A DNA stretch of 64,000 nucleotides from Acidobacteriota bacterium (lineage in GTDB: Bacteria; Acidobacteriota; Blastocatellia; Pyrinomonadales; Pyrinomonadaceae). The stretch lies in contig CP065003.1 of assembly GCA_016700175.1 (NCBI GenBank), positions 4,102,001 to 4,166,000 of the forward strand, read 5' to 3'. Position numbers and translations under genes: made by a program. A model generated the notes under the pieces. The model was not told the origin of the DNA and made no database searches. It worked only from the letters and a program-made list of their open reading frames with translations. Position 1 is the stretch's first letter; each line of letters starts with the position of its first letter. Shown piece after piece: positions 1 through 7,655 of this stretch.

Positions 1-296
1 TCGACGATGTCGGCGCCCACTTCTTCCGCCATCTCGGCGGCCATCGCCATCCGCTTCACGTTCGCGCCGAAGATCTGGACCGCGAACGGCCTTTCTTCTT
101 CGAGGAAGCGCATCATCCGCTTCGACTGCGGCGAGTTGCGGGTCATCCCTTCGACCGAGATGAACTCGGACACGGTCATCCCTATCCCGCCGCGCCTCTT
201 GAGCAGACGCCGGAACGTAAAATCGGTCACCCCCGCCATCGGAGAAAGGACGAGCGGGGGATCGATCGGGATACCGCGGATGTTGAAGGGTTTCAC
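1..296 (-). CDS. dusB: tRNA-dihydrouridine synthase, N-terminal part (window edge)
   Basis: This is the first ~98 residues of a DusB/Nifr3-type flavoenzyme, which reduces uridine to dihydrouridine in the tRNA D-loop. The N-terminus carries the family's FMN-binding stretch SPMAGVTDFTFRR (residues 18-30), and a later stretch reads PFAVQIFGAN, as in Dus TIM barrels. The start is inferred as GTG at 296, which overlaps the stop of the upstream gene by 4 bases (GTGA), so translation is probably coupled. The gene runs off the left edge and the catalytic cysteine lies outside the window. It is the third gene of a leftward operon behind a DUF4920 protein and a small membrane protein. Family assignment is firm; choice of DusB over other Dus subfamilies is less so. 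Confidence 0.88.
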   Translation of the reverse strand, partial: MKPFNIRGIPIDPPLVLSPMAGVTDFTFRRLLKRRGGIGMTVSEFISVEGMTRNSPQSKRMMRFLEEERPFAVQIFGANVKRMAMAAEMAEEVGADIV

Positions 297-523
297 TGCG
301 CGTTCTTCTTTCGGTTGACGACTATCAGAATTATGCCGATCACGGCAATGAAAAAGGAGAAGACGAGTACGACGGCGCCGGGAATTATGCCAAGCATAGC
401 CTCTTCCCAGCTTGTCCTGCCGTCCGTCATAATCGGCAAGAGCGCCGCGATGCCGGTTACGGCGATTCCCAGAAGAATCCCAAGGATCCCTAGTACCAGC
501 GCTATCTTGCCTGCGATGCCCAT
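293..523 (-). CDS. small two-helix membrane protein
   Basis: A 76-residue hydrophobic protein with two predicted membrane helices (about residues 7-30 and 45-69), a short polar loop containing a GRTSWEE stretch, and a basic C-terminus (NRKKNAQ) that should face the cytoplasm. A strong ribosome binding site (GGAGGAG) lies just upstream of the ATG. It sits 17 bases after the DUF4920 gene and overlaps the dusB start by 4 bases, so all three are likely cotranscribed. I do not recognise a family and no function can be given. Such proteins can be subunits or regulators of larger membrane complexes, but nothing here shows that. Confidence 0.7.
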   Translation of the reverse strand: MGIAGKIALVLGILGILLGIAVTGIAALLPIMTDGRTSWEEAMLGIIPGAVVLVFSFFIAVIGIILIVVNRKKNAQ

Positions 524-540
524 CTTTCTCCTCCAGGCGG

Positions 541-1059
541 TTATTCCGCCTTCGTAAGCACGATCCCCGATGCAAGGAACGAGATCTCGCTCACCGTCCC
601 GTCTTCATTGCGGTTCTCGAACTTGGATCCGTCCTCGATTAGGTGGTCGACCTCTTCCTTGCTCAGGACCTTAACGCTAAACACGCCCTCGGCCTTTGCC
701 TTGAAGCCTTCGGACTTCAGCGGGATAAAGAACCCGTGGTCCTTGAACTTCACGCGGACGGTCGTCTTCGAATCCATCGACGGTGCGAGTTCAGCCCAGC
801 AGCCCTCCTTCTTGCAAGAACGGACAACGAAACCCTTGACCATCACCGATCTGCCGGCATACTTGTCCGGGTTCTTCATCACCTTCGCGAGGGATACCAT
901 CTCGGAATCTCCGAGCGCCTCGCCACGCGATATCTTGCCTTTGGAATCAAACGCCGCGACCTTGTCGGCCTCGGTCGGTTTCTTCTTCTCCGCGCCTTCC
1001 TGAGCGAAGGCTCCGAACGATAGTGCGATCACAAAAACAGATGCTAAAAGGAATTTCAT
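541..1059 (-). CDS. secreted DUF4920-type protein
   Basis: A 172-residue exported protein. A clear signal peptide (MKFLLASVFVIALSFGAFA, residues 1-19) sets the start at 1059, where AGGAGA stands at SD distance; an upstream in-frame ATG at 1089 would bury the signal. The mature part contains VMVKGFVVRSCKKEGCWAEL, then VRVKFKDHGFFIPL, which resembles the OB-like core of DUF4920 proteins (periplasmic, function unknown). The two cysteines in SCKKEGCW could bind metal or form a disulfide. It is the first gene of the operon leading to dusB. Family call from remembered pattern, not a search. Confidence 0.7.
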   Translation of the reverse strand: MKFLLASVFVIALSFGAFAQEGAEKKKPTEADKVAAFDSKGKISRGEALGDSEMVSLAKVMKNPDKYAGRSVMVKGFVVRSCKKEGCWAELAPSMDSKTTVRVKFKDHGFFIPLKSEGFKAKAEGVFSVKVLSKEEVDHLIEDGSKFENRNEDGTVSEISFLASGIVLTKAE

Positions 1060-1508
1060 CAAAAGGTCTCCTATAGAAGTTTTGGTCATTATAGCAAAGA
1101 AGGCCTTGCGGAAACGAAGCGGGCCGACGGAACGCGCGCGTGTCCGACGAGCTTCAGCTTGTCGGGGATCAACCGCAGAGCACGCAGAGATGAACGGAGA
1201 ACGGAAGGGAACACGTCAGAGTTCAAGCTTTAGCTTGTCTTTCGATTTCAACGCAAAGGCCGCGATGGACGCAAAGGAACAGAACAGATGGCCGCAGAGC
1301 ACGACGAGAGCGCAGAGAGAATCCTGACACAGATAAACACGGATTGAGTCATTGACCAATGTTCAGTGACCATTGGCCAATGAAATGCGCCATCGGCGCG
1401 AGGTGTTAATAGGGACCTACACCCCAACAGCCTCGGCCTCCTTAGGAGTCAAATGTCTGCAGCCCGCGTAGCGGTGCCAGAGATCAACTAAACCGCTACA
1501 GCACAAAA
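1060..1508. repeat. gene-free stretch with degenerate dispersed repeats
   Basis: No convincing gene. Three kinds of short repeats found elsewhere in the window occur here: an AGCTTCAGCTTGTCG motif near 1149-1164; CGCAGAGCACGCAGAG / GACGCAAAGG-type words at about 1171-1322; and palindromic GACCATTGGCCAATG-type words at about 1351-1383. The same families recur at 6378-6490, 24180-24612, 46044-46163 and 57358-57395. They look like decayed non-coding repeats rather than coding remnants. The remainder (1384-1508) shows nothing I can assign. Confidence 0.6.
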
Positions 1509-1539
1509 CAAAAAAAGAGGCCGCCTCGTTGGCGGCCTC
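1509..1539 (-). terminator. intrinsic terminator after the pilin gene
   Basis: Perfect 9-bp stem GAGGCCGCC / GGCGGCCTC (1517-1525 and 1531-1539) with a 5-base loop. On the minus strand it is followed by an eight-T run (1516-1509). It lies 27 bases past the pilin stop codon. Confidence 0.88.
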
Positions 1540-1565
1540 AGTTCAAGCTCGAGGTCCTTGTTGAG

Positions 1566-2081
1566 CTAATTGTTGTTCAGCGGCACGCCGCCGGTCTGGG
1601 TGATGTTCGTTCCGCCGTTCGTGGATACCGTCATCACACCCGGGTCCGAGGTCAGCAGCACCCCGTCGGTGAGCACCGCAAACACTCTCGTTCCCGAGCT
1701 GGTGAGCCCGGTAGGTGTTACCGGCTCGGCGTACCCGGCAAACTGGGCGGGAAATCCTGCATTCGCGGGTACGGCCGCGCCTGTGAAATTGTATCCGCTC
1801 TTGGTCCCCGATCCGAGAACATTGTCCACGAGATTGGCCGCGCTCAGATCCGCAAACGCCTGTGCCGTCAGGCTCCCGCTAGCGCCCGCGTATGAACCCG
1901 AACCGACGCTGGATTGATATGTGATCTGGGACGTGTGATACAGCCTCAGGGAATTGATGGCCGATCCTTCGTTCGCTGCACGCCTTGACGCAAGCAGATT
2001 GGGAATAGCGATCGCCGCAATGATGCCGATAATAACGACAACTATAAGGAGTTCGATCAGGGAGAAGCCTTGGTTTTTCAT
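1566..2081 (-). CDS. pilA: type IV major pilin-like protein
   Basis: A 171-residue prepilin. The N-terminus MKNQGFSLIELLIVVVIIG is the classic class III signal: a 5-residue leader ending in glycine, processing by PilD before Phe6, and Glu at mature position 5. The hydrophobic assembly helix follows, ending in AIAIPNLLASRRAANE. The C-terminal domain is Gly/Ser/Thr-rich and lacks the paired cysteines of the Pseudomonas D-region. The ATG at 2081 is chosen because the in-frame ATG at 2117 would add a non-pilin leader. It stands alone, with its own terminator and no other pil genes nearby. It is probably the fibre subunit of a type IV pilus (twitching, adhesion or DNA uptake); a pseudopilin of a type II secretion system is possible. 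Confidence 0.88.
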   Translation of the reverse strand: MKNQGFSLIELLIVVVIIGIIAAIAIPNLLASRRAANEGSAINSLRLYHTSQITYQSSVGSGSYAGASGSLTAQAFADLSAANLVDNVLGSGTKSGYNFTGAAVPANAGFPAQFAGYAEPVTPTGLTSSGTRVFAVLTDGVLLTSDPGVMTVSTNGGTNITQTGGVPLNNN

Positions 2082-2166
2082 AATTTTATGAGCGGGTTGG
2101 CGGTTACAGGTACCCAAAGATAAAAAACGGCCAATTCAACGATTTTTCCGAAGCGCCGGACCCAGA

Positions 2167-3720
2167 TCATTGCCGAACCGGCGCCTTGTACACGACTCTG
2201 CCGCCGACGATCGTCGTCAGGACCTTCACATTCCGGATCTCCGAAGGGCCGATCTCGAAAATGTCGTCAGAGAGAATGACGAGGTCCGCGAGCTTTCCGA
2301 CTGTTATCGACCCTTTCTCATTCTCCTGGAACTCCGCGTAAGCGGCTCCCAGCGTGTAAAACCGAACCGCTTCCTCCACAGTGAGCTTTTCCGAATTCGG
2401 TCCGGGTTTTCGTTCGGTCGCCACGGAAATGCCCAGGAGGGGATCGATGTTCGTGATCGAAGCGTCTGAACCGAATGCGATCCTCGCGCCGGTTCGCAGA
2501 AGTGAACGGTAGGGACCGCTGCCGCGGAACAGATAGGGTTGCATCGAGGGGATTATCCCGAACTTTGCGAAGAGAGGTATCTCCGCACTTGAGAGGCTCT
2601 GCGCGTGCTCGACGCGAAACCGCCGGTCGCGATAGCCGTTTTCCATAATAACACGTTCGTAAAGCCCGAGGACATATCGATTCGAGCGCGAACCGATCGC
2701 GTGTATCGTCACCTGAAGCCCGGCCTTGTCCGCGCCCTTGATCCTCTCGTAGAGATCGGGGATCGTGTCCGCATTTCCGTCTGTGAAGGTCTTCAGGCAG
2801 CCGGTCCTTACCATCGGAGTGCCCGTCGCGGCCTTCAATCCCTGCTCCGCATACTTCGCCCAGTCCTTTAGCCCTCCGCATTCGTAGATTCTCGCCTTGA
2901 GCTTGCCTTCACGGTCGAGCACCGTAATGACGTCCATGTTGTCGTCGGTCGAGACGTCTTGAAGGCTCGTCACGCCGTAAGCGGCCGCGTAGTTTGTCGC
3001 TGTTTCGATCTGTATGGACCTTTCCTGAAAGGAAGTAACCCGAAGGAAGTTACGGACGAGCTGCAGCGAATTGCCTTTGAGTACCCCGGTCGGCTCGCCG
3101 TTCTCGTCCTTTACGATCTCTCCGCCCGCAGGCCCATTTGTGCCTTTTGAGATGCGTGCAAGCCTCAATGCCTCGGAATTGACGAGCGCTATCGAGGGAT
3201 CAGAACTGTAGAGCAGTGCGGGATGTTTCGGCGAGACGGCATCGATCCATTCTTTCGAAGGCTTCAAAGCGCTTTCAAGCAGGGAAGGGTCCCATCGGCC
3301 ACCCTGGATCCATACGCCCTCTGGAAGGAACTCTGTGATGCGCTCGATCTCTCTTCTAAAGGCGTCTTCAGACCGTGCGGACCTGAGGTCGGCGCTTCCG
3401 AACAGATTGCCAATACCCTCGAGATGCGCGTGACTGTCGTTGAATCCCGGAAGGATAAGCCTCCCTTCTGCGTCGATGAGCCGCGTCTTCCGGTTCGCCA
3501 GACCCCGGATCTTCCGATTCGACCCGACCGCGATGAACCGTCCGTCGCGGATCGCGACCGCGTCTGCCTCTTCGTTCTTCGGATCAACGGTGTGGACCTT
3601 CGCGTTGATGATGATCAGGTCGGGAGCCTTGTCGTCATCAGCGAAGGACGACGAGGCAGTTTCAGGCAGGTCTGGAAACAAGGTCGTCGCAATTGCGAGC
3701 AGTAAAAGCAGTTTCTTCAA
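2167..3720 (-). CDS. secreted amidohydrolase (YtcJ / Amidohydro_3 type)
   Basis: A 517-residue metal-dependent hydrolase of the amidohydrolase superfamily. A hydrophobic N-terminus (MKKLLLLLAIATTLF) suggests export. The entry motif GFNDSHAHLEG gives metal ligands His97 and His99. Later landmarks are CLKTFTDGNAD, VTIHAIGSRSN, RFRVEHAQ and IAFGSDASI, which supply the further His and Asp residues of the TIM barrel. A C-terminal stretch (GKLADLVILSDD) rebuilds the composite beta-sandwich. The substrate is not known; family members hydrolyse amides, amidines or cyclic C-N bonds. The gene stands alone on the minus strand, 118 bases below the TonB-C-domain gene. Confidence 0.88.
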   Translation of the reverse strand: MKKLLLLLAIATTLFPDLPETASSSFADDDKAPDLIIINAKVHTVDPKNEEADAVAIRDGRFIAVGSNRKIRGLANRKTRLIDAEGRLILPGFNDSHAHLEGIGNLFGSADLRSARSEDAFRREIERITEFLPEGVWIQGGRWDPSLLESALKPSKEWIDAVSPKHPALLYSSDPSIALVNSEALRLARISKGTNGPAGGEIVKDENGEPTGVLKGNSLQLVRNFLRVTSFQERSIQIETATNYAAAYGVTSLQDVSTDDNMDVITVLDREGKLKARIYECGGLKDWAKYAEQGLKAATGTPMVRTGCLKTFTDGNADTIPDLYERIKGADKAGLQVTIHAIGSRSNRYVLGLYERVIMENGYRDRRFRVEHAQSLSSAEIPLFAKFGIIPSMQPYLFRGSGPYRSLLRTGARIAFGSDASITNIDPLLGISVATERKPGPNSEKLTVEEAVRFYTLGAAYAEFQENEKGSITVGKLADLVILSDDIFEIGPSEIRNVKVLTTIVGGRVVYKAPVRQ

Positions 3721-3838
3721 AACAATTATTCGAATTACGATCCGCGACGGTTTTTCGGATCGGTGTGCAGGCTCCAGCCGGAGGCTCCGTACTTTCCTCG
3801 GAAGCCAGCCGCTTCAGCGCACGGAGGCCGTAACTTTG

Positions 3839-4765
3839 TCACCTGGCGTTCAATATAACTCCATAGTTGAGTACAACCGCAGAATCCACGCTCTCCCCGT
3901 CCTTTTCTGCGGGCACGAACCTGATTTCTTTAGCTTGTGCCGCGCAGATTCGGCCGAAAGAGTTGCTGGCATCAGAATAGACCGTGATATCTCCGATCTG
4001 ACCGTTCGCAAGAAGAACGACTCGGACCACTCCTCTCAAAGTTCTTTTACCGTTTGGCCGAGCAAGGCTGTAAAGGGACCGTGTGTGTCGAGGTGCATCG
4101 ACAATGATGGGAGGCTCGTCGAATTGTCCCGTCGCTTCCTCCTTAACGAAATCGCTAAATGGATGATAACTGATCTTGCGATCTTGCTTGATCCTCTTGC
4201 GTTCCATCGCCTCTGCGATCTTGGGAGTCGTTTCCAGGCTCTCGAGAAAGACGGTCGTTTCCGGCAGGCTATTCGGCTCCGAAGACGGGAACAGGGCTTT
4301 CCCGTCGATCGTAAGCGAACGCAGGAATCTCGCAGCATCCGGATTCCTGATCGAGCGGGCGGCGATCGAGAACCGGTAGACCCGTTTCTTTGTTCTCATT
4401 GATATCGCTTCGTTGATCCCGTCACCGTCAACCTCGCTTGTGTAGCTCAGGCACTCTACATTTCCAACCTTGAATTCGGATCCCTTGTTCTTGGCGCGGT
4501 CTTTCATCCTGCTCCAGTATCTATCGGAAACGTCGTTGCTCGCGACGAAACGGAGGTAAATCCCTCTTCCACCCGCAAAGATCGAGAAGACGGGATCGCC
4601 GTCCCATGCTTCCTCGGAATTAACAAGATAGCCTGGGGGAAAGGACACGGAAATCCCGTTGTCCCGTGTGTCGATCCGGGTCCACTCAACCTCGTTCGGC
4701 CGGTCCTGCGCGAATCCGGCAGAAACGAGGAATAAGACCAAGAGAACCTGTTTCACCGACCGCAT
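3839..4765 (-). CDS. secreted protein with a C-terminal TonB-like domain
   Basis: A 308-residue protein with a signal peptide (residues 1-19, ending SAGFAQ). The C-terminal ~75 residues read GVVRVVLLANGQIGDITVYS, then SFGRICAAQAKEIRF and a final VDSAVVLNYGV. This is the pattern of TonB C-terminal domains (strand, DGxIxxIxVxxSS-like turn, helix, WxFxPA-like strand). There is no N-terminal membrane anchor or proline-rich linker, so it is not a classical energy transducer; stand-alone TonB_C proteins are common in Acidobacteriota and Bacteroidota. The middle part has no recognised domain. It starts 3 bases after the stop of the upstream lipoprotein gene, so the two form an operon. Confidence 0.72.
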   Translation of the reverse strand: MRSVKQVLLVLFLVSAGFAQDRPNEVEWTRIDTRDNGISVSFPPGYLVNSEEAWDGDPVFSIFAGGRGIYLRFVASNDVSDRYWSRMKDRAKNKGSEFKVGNVECLSYTSEVDGDGINEAISMRTKKRVYRFSIAARSIRNPDAARFLRSLTIDGKALFPSSEPNSLPETTVFLESLETTPKIAEAMERKRIKQDRKISYHPFSDFVKEEATGQFDEPPIIVDAPRHTRSLYSLARPNGKRTLRGVVRVVLLANGQIGDITVYSDASNSFGRICAAQAKEIRFVPAEKDGESVDSAVVLNYGVILNAR

Positions 4766-4768
4766 AAC

Positions 4769-5635
4769 TCAATACCCCGTCACGAGCAATCCGTTGGCAG
4801 CCCGGAGGCTGATCTTTTGGTACTTGCTGTAGGCCTTCGCCGCCCTAGAGCGGATCTCTTCGTCGTCTTCATCAGCAACCCAGCCCTCGATTGCATCGTG
4901 GAGGATATATGCCTCGGGAGCCATAAGGTTCGTCGTCCACAGAAGCGGTTTCGCGCCTGCCTGTCTGATCGATTCCCGAAAGTACTGCCGGCTTGCGCAG
5001 GCTAGTACGACGGCGTCCCTCTCCTGTTCGTCAGCGGCAGGGAATTCCTGCCCCAGTTCGAAATCCATAAGGCCGTTGTGGCCGACGAAAGCGACCAGGT
5101 CCGCGCCGCCGTAGATTTGCACTGTCCTCCCTTCTATCTCCACGTTCTCGCGAAGAGACCCCGCAAGCGCTGCGAGCGAATCCGCGATGGCGCCGCGGAT
5201 CCTGTCTCCGCGGTACGCATCGGCGACGAGAATGACATCCTCTGAGGCGTGCCGGTAGATAAGGCGCTCGAGCACTCCGTTCTTCGGAGCAGACCTCCTT
5301 TCGACGAGCTTCCACGAAGCGCTCTTATCGAAATAGGTTCTTACCCCGAAAGCCGCGCCCCAGTAGAGGTTCCGGTCGGGGTCTTCCCCGTTCCCCAGGC
5401 TCGCCGAGACCGGCACGATACCCTGGTTCTCGTTGTCGCAAAGCGCAACGATAACGTGGACCACGCGGCTTTCGTTGTCGATCGGCTCGGCCTTGGATGT
5501 TTCGGGAGCCCCGGGCTCGGAGATTTCGATCCCCGGAGGACCGGCGGGACCGTTTCCCGCACCGGCGCACGACGCGATCAGGAGAATCGAAACCAGCGTC
5601 TGAAGCTTGAGAAATGTTGACAGTCTGCCGTACAT
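4769..5635 (-). CDS. lipoprotein with caspase-like His/Cys pair
   Basis: A 288-residue putative lipoprotein. The start at 5635 gives a type II signal with a lipobox I20-A-S-C23; further upstream reading has only low-complexity basic sequence. After the Cys comes a Gly/Pro-rich linker, then VVHVIVALCDNENQGIVPV, NLYWGAAFGVRTYF, a second strand region (EDVILVADAYRG), ADLVAFVGHNGLMDF (His186) and DAVVLACASRQYF (Cys213). The order strand-His-Gly ... strand-Cys resembles clan CD peptidases (caspase, clostripain), but I cannot prove peptidase activity. I recall similar hypothetical proteins from Bacteroidota. It leads a two-gene operon with the TonB-C-domain protein and faces a TPR-like gene across a 32-bp divergent gap. 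Confidence 0.6.
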   Translation of the reverse strand: MYGRLSTFLKLQTLVSILLIASCAGAGNGPAGPPGIEISEPGAPETSKAEPIDNESRVVHVIVALCDNENQGIVPVSASLGNGEDPDRNLYWGAAFGVRTYFDKSASWKLVERRSAPKNGVLERLIYRHASEDVILVADAYRGDRIRGAIADSLAALAGSLRENVEIEGRTVQIYGGADLVAFVGHNGLMDFELGQEFPAADEQERDAVVLACASRQYFRESIRQAGAKPLLWTTNLMAPEAYILHDAIEGWVADEDDEEIRSRAAKAYSKYQKISLRAANGLLVTGY

Positions 5636-5667
5636 CGCTGAGACTCTAAGTGCGGGAATTATAACAG

Positions 5668-6195
5668 ATGAAGCCGAAACACATTCAGATCTCGGGACTT
5701 GTGCTGACAGCCGTGTACGGCCTGTTTGTGCTTTGGATCTACTGGGCCGCCCCGAAGAGCGTGAGCGACGTGACGGTGAAGGCAAGGGAGACAATCGAGC
5801 AGGCCGCGAACGAGGCCGCCGCGGCGACCGGCACGTATGAGGTCGATCAGCAGAAGTTCACGCAGGGCCTGAATGCCTTTCGCGCAGACAACTTCGTGCT
5901 CGCGCGCGAAATGTTCTCGCAGGCGGACCCGAAGGGGATCGATCCGAAGACGCAGTATTACATCGCGTACAGCTTCTACCGACAGGGTTGGGGACGGTTC
6001 TCGAACGACGACGAACTGTTCAAACAGGGTCTCGAACAGGTGAACAAGGTTATCGAGCTCGACCGCGAATACAGGGCGGATGATCAGAATCTGAAGCTTA
6101 AGCACCCGGTCGAGCTGCGGAATGAGATCGAGGAAGGCCTGCGGGTGACGGCTGACGATTTCAATCCGCTGAAACTGACACGGGAACGACAGTGA
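5668..6195 (+). CDS. membrane-anchored TPR-like protein
   Basis: A 175-residue protein: one N-terminal membrane helix (about residues 9-27), a basic/Ala-rich linker, then helical repeats. The stretch KFTQGLNAFRADNFVLAREMFSQAD and the following YYIAYSFYRQGW match tetratricopeptide helices (bulky-Gly-Ala pattern), with another helix pair near residues 120-135. This suggests a protein-interaction domain tethered to the inner membrane. The function is unknown. It is divergent from the caspase-like lipoprotein gene with only 32 bases between the start codons. No good ribosome binding site is visible. The C-terminus runs directly into the repeat region at 6194. Confidence 0.65.
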   Translation: MKPKHIQISGLVLTAVYGLFVLWIYWAAPKSVSDVTVKARETIEQAANEAAAATGTYEVDQQKFTQGLNAFRADNFVLAREMFSQADPKGIDPKTQYYIAYSFYRQGWGRFSNDDELFKQGLEQVNKVIELDREYRADDQNLKLKHPVELRNEIEEGLRVTADDFNPLKLTRERQ

Positions 6196-6519
6196 ACCGT
6201 TTAGCCGCCGCACTTGTCCGGGGGAAGCGAGCAGTGAGCCGTTTAGCCCCCCATTTGTGCGGGGGACCCTTAGTGCTCCTTCGTGTTCCTCCGTGGTTCT
6301 TCGTGGTTCAGATCAATGGAAACCAGGAAGCGAGACAGAGCAAAGTAAGACACGACGCGGCTCGCCCTTAGCGCACTTTGCGAGGTCCTTTGCGCCCTTC
6401 GCGGTTACCCTCTCGCTGGCTGAGTACGACCGAAGAGGAAGATTTCACCGCAAAGACCGCAAAGGTTTACGCAAAGGACGCGGAAAAGGGAGCAGCGGCA
6501 GGGAAGGGATCACGTTTCA
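6194..6519. repeat. gene-free stretch: tandem CCGTTTAGCC repeats and CGCAAAGG-type words
   Basis: Two head-to-tail copies of a GTGARCCGTTTAGCC-led unit start at about 6193 and 6234; each includes a C-run/G-run palindrome (GCCGCAC..GTCCGGGGG and GCCCCCC..GCGGGGG). These are followed by TCCTTCGTGTTCCTCCGTGG-type wording (6276-6310), GCGCACTTTGCGAGGTCCTTTG (6370-6392, split here only by reading) and ACCGCAAAGACCGCAAAGG (6446-6464). No coding potential seen. The region separates the TPR-like gene from the next membrane protein gene. Confidence 0.55.
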
Positions 6520-7338
6520 ATGAGCGATACTCCGAGGAAAACAGAAGCTGATGATGACCGGCCGGCGATCGAAGGCGAACTCGTCCCCGAAGGAGCGTTG
6601 GACGACGTTCAGGAGATCCTGGAAAGCGAGGACCTGCCGGAGCCCTCGGAACTCCGGGATGCGGCGCGAGACGTAAAGGAGCTGCCGTCCGCAAACGAGG
6701 CCGGCAACCAGCGCTCCTGGCTACTCTACGTCCTTCTGCCGGCGGTATTTCTTACCTCAGCTCTTCTCGGAGGCCTTCGAGTCGCGTCTGAAACCGGCGA
6801 ATTCATCTTTCACAGACCCGCGCTGATCTGCCTTGTCTTCGCGACGCTGATGCTCGTGCTGTTCTTCCGCACCGGGCTGATCGCGCTCACCGGCTGGTTC
6901 AGCGAGAGCCTCTCGACGCTTCAGAACGCGGCCAATGCCGCAGTGATGACCGCCCTTTTCGCCGCCACGGTCCAGATGTTCAATTCGCTGATCCCCGAAC
7001 AGGGACTCGCGTTCTGGATCGTCTCTTTCTGTTTTCTATGGACCCTCGGCGTCAGCTATTTCTCCGTCGCGGATGCGACGAGGCTGGTGCGAAGCACCGT
7101 CGCGCTGTTCGTTGCCGCGTTCCTCACGAAGTACTTCCTTCTCGCGAACCTCACGTCCGACGCCTCCGGCAACTGGCTCCAGAGGCTTTGGAGCGATCCG
7201 ACCCGCGAGGCCGTGACTTATCTGCTCGATCTTCCGAGATACTCCTCTGCCACCGGGTACATACAGTTCTTCGCCGCCGCACTTTTCCTTCTCGGACTCT
7301 TCCTGGTCCCTTCAAGAACAGACACCGACCGCGGATAA
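6520..7338 (+). CDS. multi-spanning membrane protein with acidic N-terminal tail
   Basis: A 272-residue protein. The first ~65 residues are polar and very acidic (many Glu/Asp), probably cytoplasmic. About six membrane helices follow, near residues 66-86, 95-113, 125-145, 152-172, 178-200 and 242-262. No enzyme or transporter motif is recognised, so no function is offered. The gene sits alone between the repeat region and the hydrogenase control region; nothing in the sequence ties it to the hydrogenase. Its stop is 20 bases before the palindrome at 7359. Confidence 0.65.
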   Translation: MSDTPRKTEADDDRPAIEGELVPEGALDDVQEILESEDLPEPSELRDAARDVKELPSANEAGNQRSWLLYVLLPAVFLTSALLGGLRVASETGEFIFHRPALICLVFATLMLVLFFRTGLIALTGWFSESLSTLQNAANAAVMTALFAATVQMFNSLIPEQGLAFWIVSFCFLWTLGVSYFSVADATRLVRSTVALFVAAFLTKYFLLANLTSDASGNWLQRLWSDPTREAVTYLLDLPRYSSATGYIQFFAAALFLLGLFLVPSRTDTDRG

Positions 7339-7358
7339 GGCCGGGTGAGAGAGATTGC

Positions 7359-7372
7359 GCGAAATATTTCGC
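7359..7372. promoter_or_regulatory. perfect 14-bp palindrome upstream of the hydrogenase promoter
   Basis: GCGAAATATTTCGC reads identically on both strands. It lies about 100 bp upstream of the sigma-54-type promoter at 7458. That is the usual distance for an upstream activator site of an NtrC/HoxA-type enhancer-binding protein. The binding role is inference. Confidence 0.45.
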
Positions 7373-7457
7373 ACACACGCCCGAATCGATAGATCGTCCG
7401 AAGATGTCGGAAGTCCTAAACCCCTGAAAAACAGGCGTTTCTGCGATCGAACTTCGT

Positions 7458-7473
7458 TGGCACTTCGATTGCT
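7458..7473 (+). promoter_or_regulatory. candidate sigma-54 (-24/-12) promoter for the hydrogenase operon
   Basis: TGGCACTTCGATTGCT matches the sigma-54 consensus TGGCAC-N5-TTGCW, with the invariant GG and GC exactly 10 bases apart. Transcription would begin near 7483, leaving a ~170-base leader before hupS at 7656. Sigma-54 control of uptake hydrogenase operons is established in Rhizobium and Ralstonia. No equally good sigma-70 promoter was seen; a TTGACA at 7530 lacks a matching -10. Confidence 0.65.
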
Positions 7474-7655
7474 CCACATACCAAACAAGCCGAAATACTG
7501 AATCGGAATTCTACACATCTGTTCAGAAAATTGACATACAAGCGTTTTGAGAAGGCTCCCGCCAAGGGACGCCGAGCGATTGTTTAGAGGCCGCAACCAA
7601 GACCGCTGACAACACCCGACCCCAAGTGGATAGCCTTCTTGAGAAAGGAGGTAAT

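Noticed and set aside
4769..5794. Longer start for the caspase-like lipoprotein
   Set aside because: The extra 53 residues are Ser/Arg/Pro-rich, overlap the divergent gene and would hide the lipobox.
7530..7560. Sigma-70 promoter for hupS from the TTGACA at 7530
   Set aside because: No TATAAT-like box occurs 16-18 bases downstream.
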